From: DAOUAM01 sp034433305
GTDB lineage: Bacteria; Chloroflexota; Dehalococcoidia; Lucifugimonadales; DAOUAM01
DNA: 64,000 nucleotides
NCBI GenBank assembly: GCA_034433305.1
Contig: DAOUAM010000087.1
Span: forward strand, 1 to 64,000
Direction of reading: 5' to 3'
Each line of letters starts with the position of its first letter. Position 1 is the stretch's first letter. Made by a program: the position numbers and the translations under genes. A model generated the notes under the pieces. That model was not told the origin of the DNA and made no database searches. It was given only the letters and a program-made list of their open reading frames with translations. Positions 6,969 through 15,849 of this stretch are shown here, one piece after another.

Positions 6969-9146
6969 CTAGTTGCCCTGGAGTTCGGCCAGGAGGGAGC
7001 GGGCCGCGGAGGCGACCTGGTCATCCCCCCGCAGTTGAAGCGACTCTTGCAGGGAGTGGACGGCTGTGTCCACCATGCCCAGCTCTTTCAGGGCGGTGCC
7101 CTTGAGGTACAGGGCTCGCGCCCTCTCGTCCGGCCTCAGAGCCAGGGTTAGAAGGCTGTCCAGCACTTGCAGTCCTTCGGATGGCCTTTCCTGCTCAATG
7201 TAGGCAACGGCGAGGAGGGCACGGAGTTGGACCAGGGCGGGCGCTACGCTGACCAGCTCCTGGTAGAGCCGCAGCGCCTCCTCGCCCTTGCCCTCGTAGC
7301 CCAGCCGCGCCAGGCCCAGGGAGGTCCGGGCCAACCACATCCTGGTCCACAGCGACAGGGGATCAGCCTGGTTTGCCAGCAGCGCACTAGCGTAGGCTTC
7401 CTCCGCGAAGCTAGCGCTGGCCTGTGCATCCTGTGCCCGCGATGCCAGGGACTCCAGCAGGTCAGCCCGCTGGAGGTAGTATGGTGCCATGTCCGGCGCC
7501 AGGCTGATGGCCCTGTCCATGAGCGCCAGGGCCTGGACAGCATCGCGTTGCCTCAGCGCGGCAGCAGCCGCCATATCGGCCCGCGCGTAGGCGATGCCTC
7601 TTGTCCAGGCCAGTGTCAGCACGGCCACCGCCACCGCCAGGGCCAGCGCCAGCCTGACCAGCACCGGCCCCGTCCGTGGCGTGGGGCCAGACTTGCAACC
7701 CTCCGCAGCCGCCGACTCAGGCGCCACGGCCAGGAGCGCCACACCCGCGCCCAGCAGCGCCCAGAATATGGTGAGGTCGCCGGCCTGGGCTATGCCCGTC
7801 ATCTGCTCCACGGCCCGGCCGGCCGTGGCCGCCGCGATGGCCACCAGGGCCAGCCCCCGCCACCGAGACAGCACGACTCTCCGCCACAGGATGGCGTGGC
7901 CCGCTGAAAGCAGCAGCGCGGCTATCACAGCGGCCCAGGCCAGCGCTCCCGTGTAACCTAGCTCCACCAGCAGGTGTACCAGGCGGTTGTGGGCATAGCT
8001 GGGGAGTCCGGTCTGGCCCAGGGACTCCGCCGTCGCGCGGAGGGGGAAGACGTAGCGGTACAGCTCCGGGCCGTAGCCCAATATGGGCCGCGCCCACGGC
8101 AGCGACAGGCTGGTGAAGGGCACCCAGGGCCTCTCCGCCGCCACCTGGAGGGAGGCCTTCCAGATAGCCAGCCTGTTGTTCAGTCCTCCGCCCACCACCT
8201 CGGGGTAAATGGAGGCCAGCCTTGTCTCCAGTGTCAACTCTGCCGCGTCCCCCGCCAGTGGGGCCGGCAGGGCCGCCGCAGCCATGGCAGCCACAGCGCA
8301 GCCAGCACCCAGCAAGGCGGTCGCCTGGAGGAAGCCGCGCCTGGGCATGCATACCGCGGCCAGCCCCATGAAGCAGGCCAGTGCCACGCCCAGGCCGACC
8401 CATGGCCCTCGGCTGAAGGTCAGCACCATGGCTGTGAGCTGGAGCGCCAGGGCGGTTGTCCAGCCGGCCTTCCAGGCTATGCTCGCTGTCAGGCCCGGGC
8501 GCGCGGCCAGTGCCAGGGCCACAGGTATGGTCATGACCAGAGCGGAGCCGAAGAAGATGGGGTTGCCGAATGTAGCGGACACGCGGGCACTGCTGGAGTT
8601 GCCAATTTCGGTCAACCCCAGGCCCGTGTACTGCAGGATGCCCAGCACGCCGGCGATGGCCCCCGAAGCGGCCATCGCGCCCAGCAGGCGAGTAAGCTGG
8701 GCTTCCGACCTCAGGTTGGCGGCAATGGCAAGGAACAGGACGAAGTAGCAGGCCATGCTGTACAGGCTGTAGCCGTCCTGGCCAGGCACCTTGCCCCAGA
8801 GGCTTGTGCGCGGCGAGGCCGAAAGCAGCGTGCCCAGGATGCTGGCTGCCATGAAGGCCGCTGTGGCCACCAGCACCCAGCGCCGGGGCGTGGGCGCAGA
8901 CAGGGCACTGAAGGTCCCCTGCCGGCCGGCCCGCGAGGGGGCCATGGCCCAGTGGAAAGCCCACAGCACTGCCAGCAGGCCGACCAGGCTTCGCAGGAGC
9001 ACCACCTTGGGAAGCTGGATGTAGGCCAGCAGCCACTGGGGCGGCGCAAAGGCAAGCGGCACCAGGAAGACGGTGAGCAGCCATACTCCCTCCATGGCCC
9101 GGCCGGCCAGCGCCCTCGCCTCCTCAAGGTTGGCTGTGTTTCTCAC
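6969..9146 (-). CDS. O-antigen ligase-like membrane protein with C-terminal TPR repeats
   Basis: This 725-residue protein has about a dozen hydrophobic segments in its first 480 residues. A periplasmic loop around 330-390 contains the YGPELYRYVFPLRA...SYAHNRLVHLLVELG pattern typical of the Wzy/WaaL O-antigen ligase and polymerase family. After a last span near 500, the remainder is helical repeats of TPR type (about 540-715). Such proteins move lipid-linked glycans or polymerise exopolysaccharide at the outer face of the membrane. The start is GTG at 9146 with GAGG 8 bases upstream; an internal Met at residue 18 is possible. No other polysaccharide genes surround it. Confidence 0.8.
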   Translation of the reverse strand: MRNTANLEEARALAGRAMEGVWLLTVFLVPLAFAPPQWLLAYIQLPKVVLLRSLVGLLAVLWAFHWAMAPSRAGRQGTFSALSAPTPRRWVLVATAAFMAASILGTLLSASPRTSLWGKVPGQDGYSLYSMACYFVLFLAIAANLRSEAQLTRLLGAMAASGAIAGVLGILQYTGLGLTEIGNSSSARVSATFGNPIFFGSALVMTIPVALALAARPGLTASIAWKAGWTTALALQLTAMVLTFSRGPWVGLGVALACFMGLAAVCMPRRGFLQATALLGAGCAVAAMAAAALPAPLAGDAAELTLETRLASIYPEVVGGGLNNRLAIWKASLQVAAERPWVPFTSLSLPWARPILGYGPELYRYVFPLRATAESLGQTGLPSYAHNRLVHLLVELGYTGALAWAAVIAALLLSAGHAILWRRVVLSRWRGLALVAIAAATAGRAVEQMTGIAQAGDLTIFWALLGAGVALLAVAPESAAAEGCKSGPTPRTGPVLVRLALALAVAVAVLTLAWTRGIAYARADMAAAAALRQRDAVQALALMDRAISLAPDMAPYYLQRADLLESLASRAQDAQASASFAEEAYASALLANQADPLSLWTRMWLARTSLGLARLGYEGKGEEALRLYQELVSVAPALVQLRALLAVAYIEQERPSEGLQVLDSLLTLALRPDERARALYLKGTALKELGMVDTAVHSLQESLQLRGDDQVASAARSLLAELQGN

Positions 9147-9222
9147 CTGTCAGCCCTCGCAAAAGCCTCTGTCACCCACTGCATAACCACCGGGCCGCCG
9201 ACTTCAAACGGCCTCCAGGGTT

Positions 9223-9269
9223 TGAGAAATTCTTCACAAAATTCTCATATCCGTGAAGGATGTCTTCAC
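9223..9269. promoter_or_regulatory. Operator-like palindrome cluster upstream of the nitrite reductase gene
   Basis: Two palindromes overlap in AT-rich DNA about 90-140 bases before the nitrite reductase start. TGAGAA (9223-9228) pairs with TTCTCA (9242-9247). CGTGAAG (9252-9258) pairs with CTTCACG (9264-9270) across 5 bases. The word CTTCAC also occurs at 9232-9237, so there are three half sites with alternating orientation. This arrangement suggests a regulator binding site controlling the downstream gene or the divergent gene at 9146. Confidence 0.5.
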
Positions 9270-9360
9270 GCCTTCCTCACCCAGGCCAGACGATACTGGA
9301 AGTGGACTTGTTGCAGTCCATGTCACGCGACTAGCTTGTAATCGGTGCGGAGGCAAACAA

Positions 9361-10419
9361 ATGGGACTTTTGCAAGGGCGGCACTTCAAGTCAGGTCTGG
9401 CGCTGGTGGGCGTGCTGGCGGTCACAATGCTGGTGGTGGCGGGATGCACCAGGGCCCAGGCCGTCGGTGGCACCAGCGTCCCGGAAAAGACTGAGGTAGC
9501 GGTGCTGGTGACGCCACCACAGGTCCCGCCGCCCGTGGCACGCAAGGGGCCTGCGCTGGTCAAGGTAGAGCTGGAGACGGTGGAGAAGCGCGCCAGGCTG
9601 GCGGACGGCGTCGAGTACGACTACTGGACATTCAACGGGACCGTCCCAGGGCCGCTGATCCGGGTGCGGGAAGGTGACACGGTCGAGCTGGTACTGAAGA
9701 ACTTGCCCGAAAGCAGAGTAGCCCACTCCATAGACCTGCACGCGGTTACCGGCCCAGGCGGTGGCGCGGTAGCTACCCAGGTCTCCCCAGGCCAGAGCAA
9801 GGGCTTTCGGTTCAAGGCGCTGAAGCCGGGACTTTACGTATACCATTGCGCCACGGCCCCAGTGCCCCAGCACATAGCCAACGGCATGTACGGCCTGATC
9901 CTGGTTGAGCCTGAAGCCGGGCTGCCCAAAGTGGACAAAGAGTTCTACGTGATGCAGGGGGAAATTTATACCCAGGGCAAATTCGGAGAGCCTGGCCCCC
10001 AAAAGTTCTCGCTCCAGGGCATGCTGGACGAGGAACCGCAGTACGTGGTGTTCAATGGCGCTGTCGGTGCCATTGCAGGCGACCAGGCCCTGAGGGCCAG
10101 GGTCGGTGAGAAGGTCCGCATCTACTTCGGCGTGGGCGGCCCGAACCTGACCTCCAGCTTCCACGTCATCGGCGAGATCTTCGACGAGGTACACCAGGAG
10201 GGCGCCGCCGAGGCTACCCACAGCATCCAGACGACCTACGTACCCGCTGGGGGCGCCACCTGGGTGGACTTCCGGGTCGAAGTCCCCGGCACCTACGTGC
10301 TGGTAGACCATTCCCTCAGTCGGCTGCTGAAGGGCGCCGCCGGCCACCTGGTGGTGGAAGGCGAGGCGGCTCCCCACATCTTCGAGCCGCTTCAGCCTGG
10401 GGTTGCGGCCAGCCATTAA
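9361..10419 (+). CDS. nirK: Copper-containing nitrite reductase-like lipoprotein
   Basis: This 352-residue two-cupredoxin-domain protein has a lipoprotein signal with lipobox VAGC (Cys29). Nearly every NirK copper residue is identifiable. Type 1 copper: His122, Cys163, His171, Met176. Type 2 copper: His127, His162 and His317. Catalytic Asp125 is present, and His268 fits the second catalytic residue. It should reduce nitrite to nitric oxide at the outer face of the cytoplasmic membrane. The start at 9361 has GGAGG 7 bases upstream; the frame extending back to 9253 lacks such a site and would overlap the palindrome cluster. No other denitrification gene is nearby, so it may serve nitrite detoxification or partial denitrification. 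Confidence 0.87.
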   Translation: MGLLQGRHFKSGLALVGVLAVTMLVVAGCTRAQAVGGTSVPEKTEVAVLVTPPQVPPPVARKGPALVKVELETVEKRARLADGVEYDYWTFNGTVPGPLIRVREGDTVELVLKNLPESRVAHSIDLHAVTGPGGGAVATQVSPGQSKGFRFKALKPGLYVYHCATAPVPQHIANGMYGLILVEPEAGLPKVDKEFYVMQGEIYTQGKFGEPGPQKFSLQGMLDEEPQYVVFNGAVGAIAGDQALRARVGEKVRIYFGVGGPNLTSSFHVIGEIFDEVHQEGAAEATHSIQTTYVPAGGATWVDFRVEVPGTYVLVDHSLSRLLKGAAGHLVVEGEAAPHIFEPLQPGVAASH

Positions 10420-10448
10420 GCCCGGCGCGCACCCGAGGTAGCAGCACG

Positions 10449-10492
10449 GCGGCGGCACCGCTATCATCTCCCCCTTGACGCGGTGCCGCCGC
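10449..10492 (+). terminator. Hairpin after the nitrite reductase gene
   Basis: A perfect 13-bp GC-rich stem (10449-10461 with 10480-10492, 18-base loop) lies 30 bases after the stop. It lacks a U-run. A TTGACG inside the loop could serve as a -35 for the next gene. Confidence 0.55.
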
Positions 10493-10562
10493 TGCCTGTA
10501 CGTTAGCCCAGCAGGCCTGCGCCCTTGCAGGAAAATGATTCCCAGGAAGGGGGCTGACGTAC

Positions 10563-11723
10563 ATGAAGATAACAGACCTCAAAGTCTGGCTCACCAGGCC
10601 AGGCGAGACCAGCAGGACCTTCGTGTTCCTCCGCATAGATACCGACGAGGGCATCAGCGGCATCGGCGAGGCCACCAGCTCGGGGGGTGGCGGCAGCATC
10701 GTGGTGGGCAGCATGGTGAAGCTCCTGCGGGACACCACCATCGCTCATGACTTCCGTGATTCCCTCATCGGCGAGGACCCGGCGTACATTGACCGCATCT
10801 GGCACAAGCTGTACAGGCGCTTTACCGGAGGCGGCGGCCACGGCGGCTTTGTGACCACCCTCCTCAGCGGCATAGACATCGCTTTGTGGGACATCAAGGG
10901 CAAGGTCTTCAACAAGCCCATCTACCAGCTTTTCGGCGGGCCTGTGTGGGACCGGGTGCCCCTTTACACTCATGTGAACCCAGGCGATCCCCAGAAGGCG
11001 GCAGAGCATGCCCGCTCCCTGGTGGCCGAGGGCTACGTTGCCCTCAAGACGGACCCCTTTGTGGAGATGCGCCAGCACCATCGCCGGTATACCAGCGGCA
11101 TGATCTCCGCCGCCGGCGCCAACCTGGGCGTGGAGACCATCGCCGCCATCCGGGAGGCAGTCGGCCCGGATGTGGAAATCCTCATTGACTGCCACGGCAA
11201 CTACAACGTACCCACCGCCATCAACCTGGCCCGGCGCCTGGAGCCATACAACATCGGCTGGTTCGAGGAGCCGGTGCAGCCGGACAGCTACGACGCCCTG
11301 CGCCACGTCAAGGAAGCCATCAACATACCCCTGTGCGTGGGGGAGAGGCTTTACACACGCTGGGACTTCGTACCCGTCCTCAAGGAGCGGCTGGCCGAGT
11401 ACATCATGCCTGATGTGCTATGGACTGGCGGCATCAGCGAACTGCGTAAGATCGCCAATCTGGCCGAGTCCTTCTACGTGCCTATCAGCCCTCACGATGC
11501 CGCCGGCCCCATCAACATCCTGGCCGGCGCACACACCATGATGACGGTGCCCAACTTCTACCGCCTGGAGTTCAGCAGGACCAGCCTGGACATGTACAAC
11601 ACCTTCATCTATCCCGCGCTGGACGTGCGCGACGGCTACCTGTACCTGTCGGACAGGCCAGGCCTGGGGGTGGAGCTTAACGTGGAGTACCTGGAGGCCC
11701 ACCCGGACCCGGACTGGCGGTAG
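10563..11723 (+). CDS. Sugar-acid dehydratase of the enolase superfamily (GalD-like)
   Basis: This 386-residue enzyme has metal ligands Asp209, Glu235 and Glu261, an acid His211 (in DCHGNYN) and base His311 (SPHDAAGP). These reproduce exactly the spacing of E. coli D-galactonate dehydratase (D183, H185, E209, E235, H285). It would therefore dehydrate an aldonic acid to a 2-keto-3-deoxy acid in the cytosol. Which sugar acid is not fixed by sequence: the relatives include galactonate, mannonate and gluconate dehydratases. It differs clearly from the other enolase-superfamily gene at 5767. No sugar-acid kinase or aldolase is adjacent. Confidence 0.88.
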   Translation: MKITDLKVWLTRPGETSRTFVFLRIDTDEGISGIGEATSSGGGGSIVVGSMVKLLRDTTIAHDFRDSLIGEDPAYIDRIWHKLYRRFTGGGGHGGFVTTLLSGIDIALWDIKGKVFNKPIYQLFGGPVWDRVPLYTHVNPGDPQKAAEHARSLVAEGYVALKTDPFVEMRQHHRRYTSGMISAAGANLGVETIAAIREAVGPDVEILIDCHGNYNVPTAINLARRLEPYNIGWFEEPVQPDSYDALRHVKEAINIPLCVGERLYTRWDFVPVLKERLAEYIMPDVLWTGGISELRKIANLAESFYVPISPHDAAGPINILAGAHTMMTVPNFYRLEFSRTSLDMYNTFIYPALDVRDGYLYLSDRPGLGVELNVEYLEAHPDPDWR

Positions 11724-11748
11724 GTGCATCTCAAGGACTGGACCAGGC

Positions 11749-11782
11749 AGGTGCCAGGCCCGGGCGGCAGGGCCTGGCACCT
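11749..11782. terminator. Bidirectional hairpin terminator
   Basis: A perfect 13-bp stem AGGTGCCAGGCCC/GGGCCTGGCACCT (11749-11761, 11770-11782, 8-base loop) lies between convergent stops. U-runs are absent on both sides. Confidence 0.6.
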
Positions 11783-11800
11783 TGCTTCCGCGACGCCACG

Positions 11801-12763
11801 CTACTTGCTCCGCTCCTCGTAGGACGCTCGCTCCAGCATGCCTCTCTGCACGCCACGCTTGAGGCGCTCGTACTCAGAGCTTAGCTCAGCCCCCAGGATC
11901 AGGATGAAGCTGCTGACGTAGGTCCACAGCAGCAGGGCGATGACAGGGGCCAGCGAGCCGTACACATGCTCAAACTGGGCGATCCGGTTGACGTACAGGA
12001 TGAACACGTTCTTGGCTACCTCGAAGAGTACGGCCCCAAGGACAGCGCCGGGCCAGATGTAGCGCCAGTAGGTCTTGGTATTGGGCATGAACTTGTAAAT
12101 CAGCAAGAATATGCTCACGGTGAAGCCCAGGGAACTGGCCTGAAGGACTGTCCGGCCCATGGCCTCGTAGAGAAAAGACCAGCCCGGCAGGTCCTGGCTG
12201 GCGATGCTGGCTGTAATCTGGATGAAGGCAGACGTGCCCACGGACAACAGGAACAGCGCGCCCACGCCCAGGGCCATGAGTAGCTGCCGGGGCTTGCTGA
12301 TGTAGAAAGGCCGGTCCCTGTGTACATCCCAGGCCCTGTTGACCGCTCGGCTGATGGCCCCGAATATGGCGCTCCCCGACCAGAGCAGGCCGATGGCCGC
12401 GAAAACGCCCAGCGCCCCCCTGATGCGGAGCACAGCTTCCAGGTTGCTCTCCACAAACTGGCTTGAACCAGGCAGGTATTGGGACACCCAGCCCACAAGC
12501 TCGGCCTGCACACGCTCTGACTCCAGGAAGAAGCTAAGAGCGGCGATGGTGCCCAACAGCAGCGGGAAGAGCGAAAACAGGGTGTAGTAGGCGACGCCCG
12601 CCGCCATGTGGGTGGCGTCGTCCGCGGAAAGCTCCTGCACCGTTCTCACCACCAGAACGACCAGGAAGCGGCGAAGCAAGCGGCGCTGGACTGCCTGGTA
12701 GCGGCGACGTGCCTTGAGGACCAGGCCGTGTAGAGCAGCGCGGGCTATCTGCCAGCGGGACAT
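11801..12763 (-). CDS. YihY/virulence factor BrkB family membrane protein
   Basis: This 320-residue integral membrane protein has about six hydrophobic segments, including AGVAYYTLFSLFPLLLGTIAAL near the N terminus and the late WRYIWPGAVLGAVLFEVAKN...YGSLAPVIALLLWTYVSSFILILGAELSSEYE block. Both are hallmarks of the YihY/BrkB family, once misnamed ribonuclease BN. The C-terminal tail is basic and cytosolic. The physiological role is unknown in most organisms; transport functions are proposed. It is a single gene, divergent from the sensor gene at 12981. Confidence 0.88.
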   Translation of the reverse strand: MSRWQIARAALHGLVLKARRRYQAVQRRLLRRFLVVLVVRTVQELSADDATHMAAGVAYYTLFSLFPLLLGTIAALSFFLESERVQAELVGWVSQYLPGSSQFVESNLEAVLRIRGALGVFAAIGLLWSGSAIFGAISRAVNRAWDVHRDRPFYISKPRQLLMALGVGALFLLSVGTSAFIQITASIASQDLPGWSFLYEAMGRTVLQASSLGFTVSIFLLIYKFMPNTKTYWRYIWPGAVLGAVLFEVAKNVFILYVNRIAQFEHVYGSLAPVIALLLWTYVSSFILILGAELSSEYERLKRGVQRGMLERASYEERSK

Positions 12764-12903
12764 GGCATTTGTTCATCCTGCCTGACCGTAATGGCTGGGC
12801 CTGCTGCAAGGTTAGCATACCCGGGTGTGGCGGTGCCATCAACGCCAGGGGCCGGTCTGCCTTGCGACACCGATGGCCCCATAGGTGCTACGCTCAGCAT
12901 AAT

Positions 12904-12925
12904 TCGTACATTCACCCATGTACGA
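12904..12925. promoter_or_regulatory. Perfect 22-bp inverted repeat in a divergent promoter region
   Basis: TCGTACAT (12904-12911) and ATGTACGA (12918-12925) form perfect 8-bp arms around 6 bases. The site lies in AT-richer DNA midway between two divergent genes. It is a candidate operator for a dimeric regulator controlling the sensor gene, the YihY-type gene, or both. Confidence 0.55.
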
Positions 12926-12980
12926 TACAGGTTAATGAAACGAGAATAGACCAGAATACACGTACTACTTCATCAGAAAC

Positions 12981-15062
12981 ATGGCAGGTCTGCAAAGGTC
13001 ACGTCCAGGCCACGACCGCGTGCCCGACCAGAAGGTCGAGGCATCGCACCCCTTGACTCGGGTGCTGGTCATGCTCATGGCTACCCGCTACCTTGTGCTG
13101 TTCAGCGGTGTAGCCTTTTTACTGTGGCACCTGGTGGAGGTCTTCTGGCTCGGCGACCCATTCGACCTCGAATACCTGATGGAGGTCATCTTAATCTCAG
13201 GTACTGGCCCAGTCATTATCTGGACCATCGGCAAGCTGGGCGAGCGCTTCGCCAGGGACGCCCACGAGAGCCACGGCAAGCTCCTTGCCGCCAGCCGCCT
13301 GGCCCAGCATGAAATAGAGCAGCGCCGCAACACTGAAGAGGCCCTTCGAAGGAGCGAGCTTGAGTCGCGGGCGCTGGCCCAGGAGAACGAATTGGTCGCC
13401 AGGATCGGCCAGATCATCAGCTCCACCCTGGATATAGACCTGGTGTACGCGCGGTTTGCCGAGGAAGTCAGACGGCTTATACCCTTCGACAGGGTAACCA
13501 TAAGCGTCGTGGACATGGAGCGGAACACCCTTTCTGTCGCCTATGTATCCGGTACTGACGTGCCCGAGCGCCGGCGTGGCAGTGTCATTCCGCTGGATGG
13601 CACCATTAGCGCCGAGGTAGTGCGGAGGCGCTCCAGCATGCTTGCACACCAGGGGAACATGGGCAGCCTGATGGACCGTTTACCTGGGCTTGTGCCCTCC
13701 TTCGAAGCAGGACTCAAGTCGGTGCTGGCTGTGCCTTTGTTTGCCAACGACCGGCCCGTGGGCACCCTCCAGTTCCGCTCCGTCCGGGGCGACGCCTACA
13801 CCCAGCAGCACCTGAGGCTGGCCGAGCGTGTAGGCACCCAGATTGCGGGGGCCGTGGCCAATGCCCTGTTGCACAGCGCGCTCCAGCGTGAGGCCCGCCA
13901 GCGCGAGGTGCTGGCGGAGATAAGCCGCATCATAAGCTCTTCCCTGGACATCAGCGATGTCTATGAGCCCTTTGCCCAGCAGGTGCGCCAGCTCATCCCC
14001 TTCGACAGGATTTCCATCAACATCGTGGGCCCTGGCAAGGACACCTTCACGACAGCCTACACATCCGGAATAGATGTGCCCGGAAGGCAGCCGGGGAATG
14101 TCGCCTCGCTGGCGGGTTCCACAACCCTTAAAGTCGTCGAGACAAGGAAGCCCCTGCTTGTCCAGGGCGAGGATGAGCAGGAGCTTGCCCGCAAGTACCC
14201 TGCCTTGCAGCCAAACCTGGAGGCTGGGCTCCGGTCCTTCCTCAGCGTGCCCCTGGTCTCCAAGAACAACATCGTTGGCGTATTGCACCTGCGCTCCGCC
14301 CGGACCAACGCCTATACCGCCGAGGACGTAGCCCTTGCCCAGCAGATAGGCACGCAGATAGCCGGCGCTATCGCCAGCGCCCTGCTGTACTCCGACCTCA
14401 AAGAGGCCCAGGAGAAGCTACGCCAGAGCGAGGAGAACTACCGGCACATGGTGGAAGAAGCCAGCGACGTGGTCTATACCACCAGCGCCGATGGCAACTT
14501 CACCTACGTGAACCCGGTGGCCAGCCGGCTCACTGGCTATAGCGAGGAGGAGTTGCTGGGCATGCACTTCTCCAGCCTGGTTGTCCCTGAGTGGCGGCAA
14601 CGTGTGCGGCGCTTCTATCTCAGGCAGGCAGCCAGAAAAGCGCAGGAGACTCACCTGGAGTTCCCCATACTGACCAGGACGGGGGAAACGCGCTGGGTTG
14701 ACCAGATGGTGACGCTGTGTACCAACTCCGATGGCGATGTCACAGGGTTCCAGGGCATAGCCCGCGACGTTACCCAGCGCAAGCGAGTCGAGCAGGAGCG
14801 CGAGCAGCTTATCCACGACCTCCAGGACGCGCTGGCGAAGATCAAGACCCTGAGCGGCCTGCTGCCCATCTGCGCCAACTGCAAGAAGATCCGCGACGAC
14901 AACGGCTACTGGAACCAGATCGAGGCATACATCCGCAGGCACTCCTACGCGGACTTCAGCCACAGCATTTGCCCTGACTGTGCCCGGGTGCTGTACGCCG
15001 ACCTGTACAAGAACGCGGGGTCACCCAGGTCGCCGGCTAAAGACCCTCCTGGCCCCGAATAG
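12981..15062 (+). CDS. Membrane sensor protein, GAF-GAF-PAS with C-terminal zinc-finger-like domain
   Basis: This 693-residue protein has two N-terminal membrane spans (about 28-50 and 60-80) and a coiled coil (90-135). Two tandem GAF domains follow (about 140-290 and 305-465), strongly similar to each other: both contain ISSxLDIxxVYxxFAxxVRxLIPFDR. Next come a PAS domain with PAC (about 480-600) and a short tail with CANC...CPDC. That tail (LSGLLPICANCKKIRDD) is known at the ends of bacterial PAS and receiver proteins. It lacks histidine kinase, GGDEF, EAL or HD-GYP motifs. It probably relays a ligand or redox signal to a partner through the tail. The start is uncertain by a few codons. Confidence 0.8.
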   Translation: MAGLQRSRPGHDRVPDQKVEASHPLTRVLVMLMATRYLVLFSGVAFLLWHLVEVFWLGDPFDLEYLMEVILISGTGPVIIWTIGKLGERFARDAHESHGKLLAASRLAQHEIEQRRNTEEALRRSELESRALAQENELVARIGQIISSTLDIDLVYARFAEEVRRLIPFDRVTISVVDMERNTLSVAYVSGTDVPERRRGSVIPLDGTISAEVVRRRSSMLAHQGNMGSLMDRLPGLVPSFEAGLKSVLAVPLFANDRPVGTLQFRSVRGDAYTQQHLRLAERVGTQIAGAVANALLHSALQREARQREVLAEISRIISSSLDISDVYEPFAQQVRQLIPFDRISINIVGPGKDTFTTAYTSGIDVPGRQPGNVASLAGSTTLKVVETRKPLLVQGEDEQELARKYPALQPNLEAGLRSFLSVPLVSKNNIVGVLHLRSARTNAYTAEDVALAQQIGTQIAGAIASALLYSDLKEAQEKLRQSEENYRHMVEEASDVVYTTSADGNFTYVNPVASRLTGYSEEELLGMHFSSLVVPEWRQRVRRFYLRQAARKAQETHLEFPILTRTGETRWVDQMVTLCTNSDGDVTGFQGIARDVTQRKRVEQEREQLIHDLQDALAKIKTLSGLLPICANCKKIRDDNGYWNQIEAYIRRHSYADFSHSICPDCARVLYADLYKNAGSPRSPAKDPPGPE

Positions 15063-15118
15063 CCGCCGTGTCCAGGCTGTGCTGGCTGTCCATAGCAGTG
15101 GTGGCCCGGGCCAGGCAC

Positions 15119-15604
15119 TCAAGTCTTCATGCTCTTGCGCTGGGTCATGTAGTCAATCAGCAGCTTCTCACCTCGCCGCATGGCCCAGGAGTGGTTGGAC
15201 CGGAACAGCGGCTTGGCAACAGGTGAAAACAGCCTGACCAGGGCCTTTTCCACCAGAGGGTTCCAGTTCAGCACGGCCTCGGTGTATCCCTCGACCTGGC
15301 GCAGCGCCCACGAAGAGCGGTCAACCTTGAAATCACCGCTGGCCCTGATCTCGATGAGGGTGGGCCGCTCCAGGCGCAGCGTCTCTAAGGTGAAGCGAAG
15401 CCTGTAGGGCATCCAACCTTTGGCCACCACTGCCGTCTGCGAGCCTACCTCCGGCTGGCCGCCGCCACTCACCGCCCTGGCACTCAGGTACACGCCATGC
15501 CACCAGACAGGATAGTGTAGCGGGTCAGCCAGAATATCCCAGACATCCTCGATGGGAAAGGGAATGCGCCATGTGTCTCGGAACTCGTAGCGGTTCGCTG
15601 GCAT
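15119..15604 (-). CDS. SRPBCC/polyketide cyclase-like protein
   Basis: This 161-residue protein begins YEFRDTWRIPFPIEDVWDILADP, the beta-alpha entry of the START/SRPBCC helix-grip fold. Residues RLERPTLIEIRASGDFKVDRSSWAL match the later strands. Such proteins bind hydrophobic ligands or catalyse cyclisation; no specific ligand can be named. The start at 15604 has GGAGAGG upstream and gives the usual family length. An earlier in-frame ATG at 15652 lacks one. The C terminus is basic (TQRKSMKT). It is convergent with the sensor gene. Confidence 0.75.
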   Translation of the reverse strand: MPANRYEFRDTWRIPFPIEDVWDILADPLHYPVWWHGVYLSARAVSGGGQPEVGSQTAVVAKGWMPYRLRFTLETLRLERPTLIEIRASGDFKVDRSSWALRQVEGYTEAVLNWNPLVEKALVRLFSPVAKPLFRSNHSWAMRRGEKLLIDYMTQRKSMKT

Positions 15605-15794
15605 GCTGCACCTCTCCTGGCAACGCGACTCTTCGCCGGGGCGGTCCCGCATACTGGCATGTGTGATGCGTCATGTTAACCCCCAGCCAGCACACTGTCA
15701 ATTCGAGGAGACGAGGCCAACGCCACGCCCGTTGACACGAAGGGACGCCCTGGATAGTATCGGAGGCCAGGCCCTGTACTTCTTCCATCGAGGG

Positions 15795-15825
15795 CTGACA
15801 GAGATACGAGTTTTCTTTTTATAAT
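15795..15825 (+). promoter_or_regulatory. Promoter of the threonine-synthase-like gene
   Basis: A consensus -10 TATAAT (15820-15825) follows a pyrimidine run. CTGACA (15795-15800) is a possible -35 at 19 bases. The start codon is 25 bases downstream, behind AGGAG. Confidence 0.55.
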
Positions 15826-15849
15826 CAGACCTGCGACCAGGAGCAAGCG

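Noticed and set aside
7974..9341. 455-residue plus-strand frame opposite the O-antigen-ligase-like gene
   Set aside because: Glutamine/histidine/glycine-rich composition typical of an antisense shadow; the minus-strand gene has clear membrane spans and TPR repeats.
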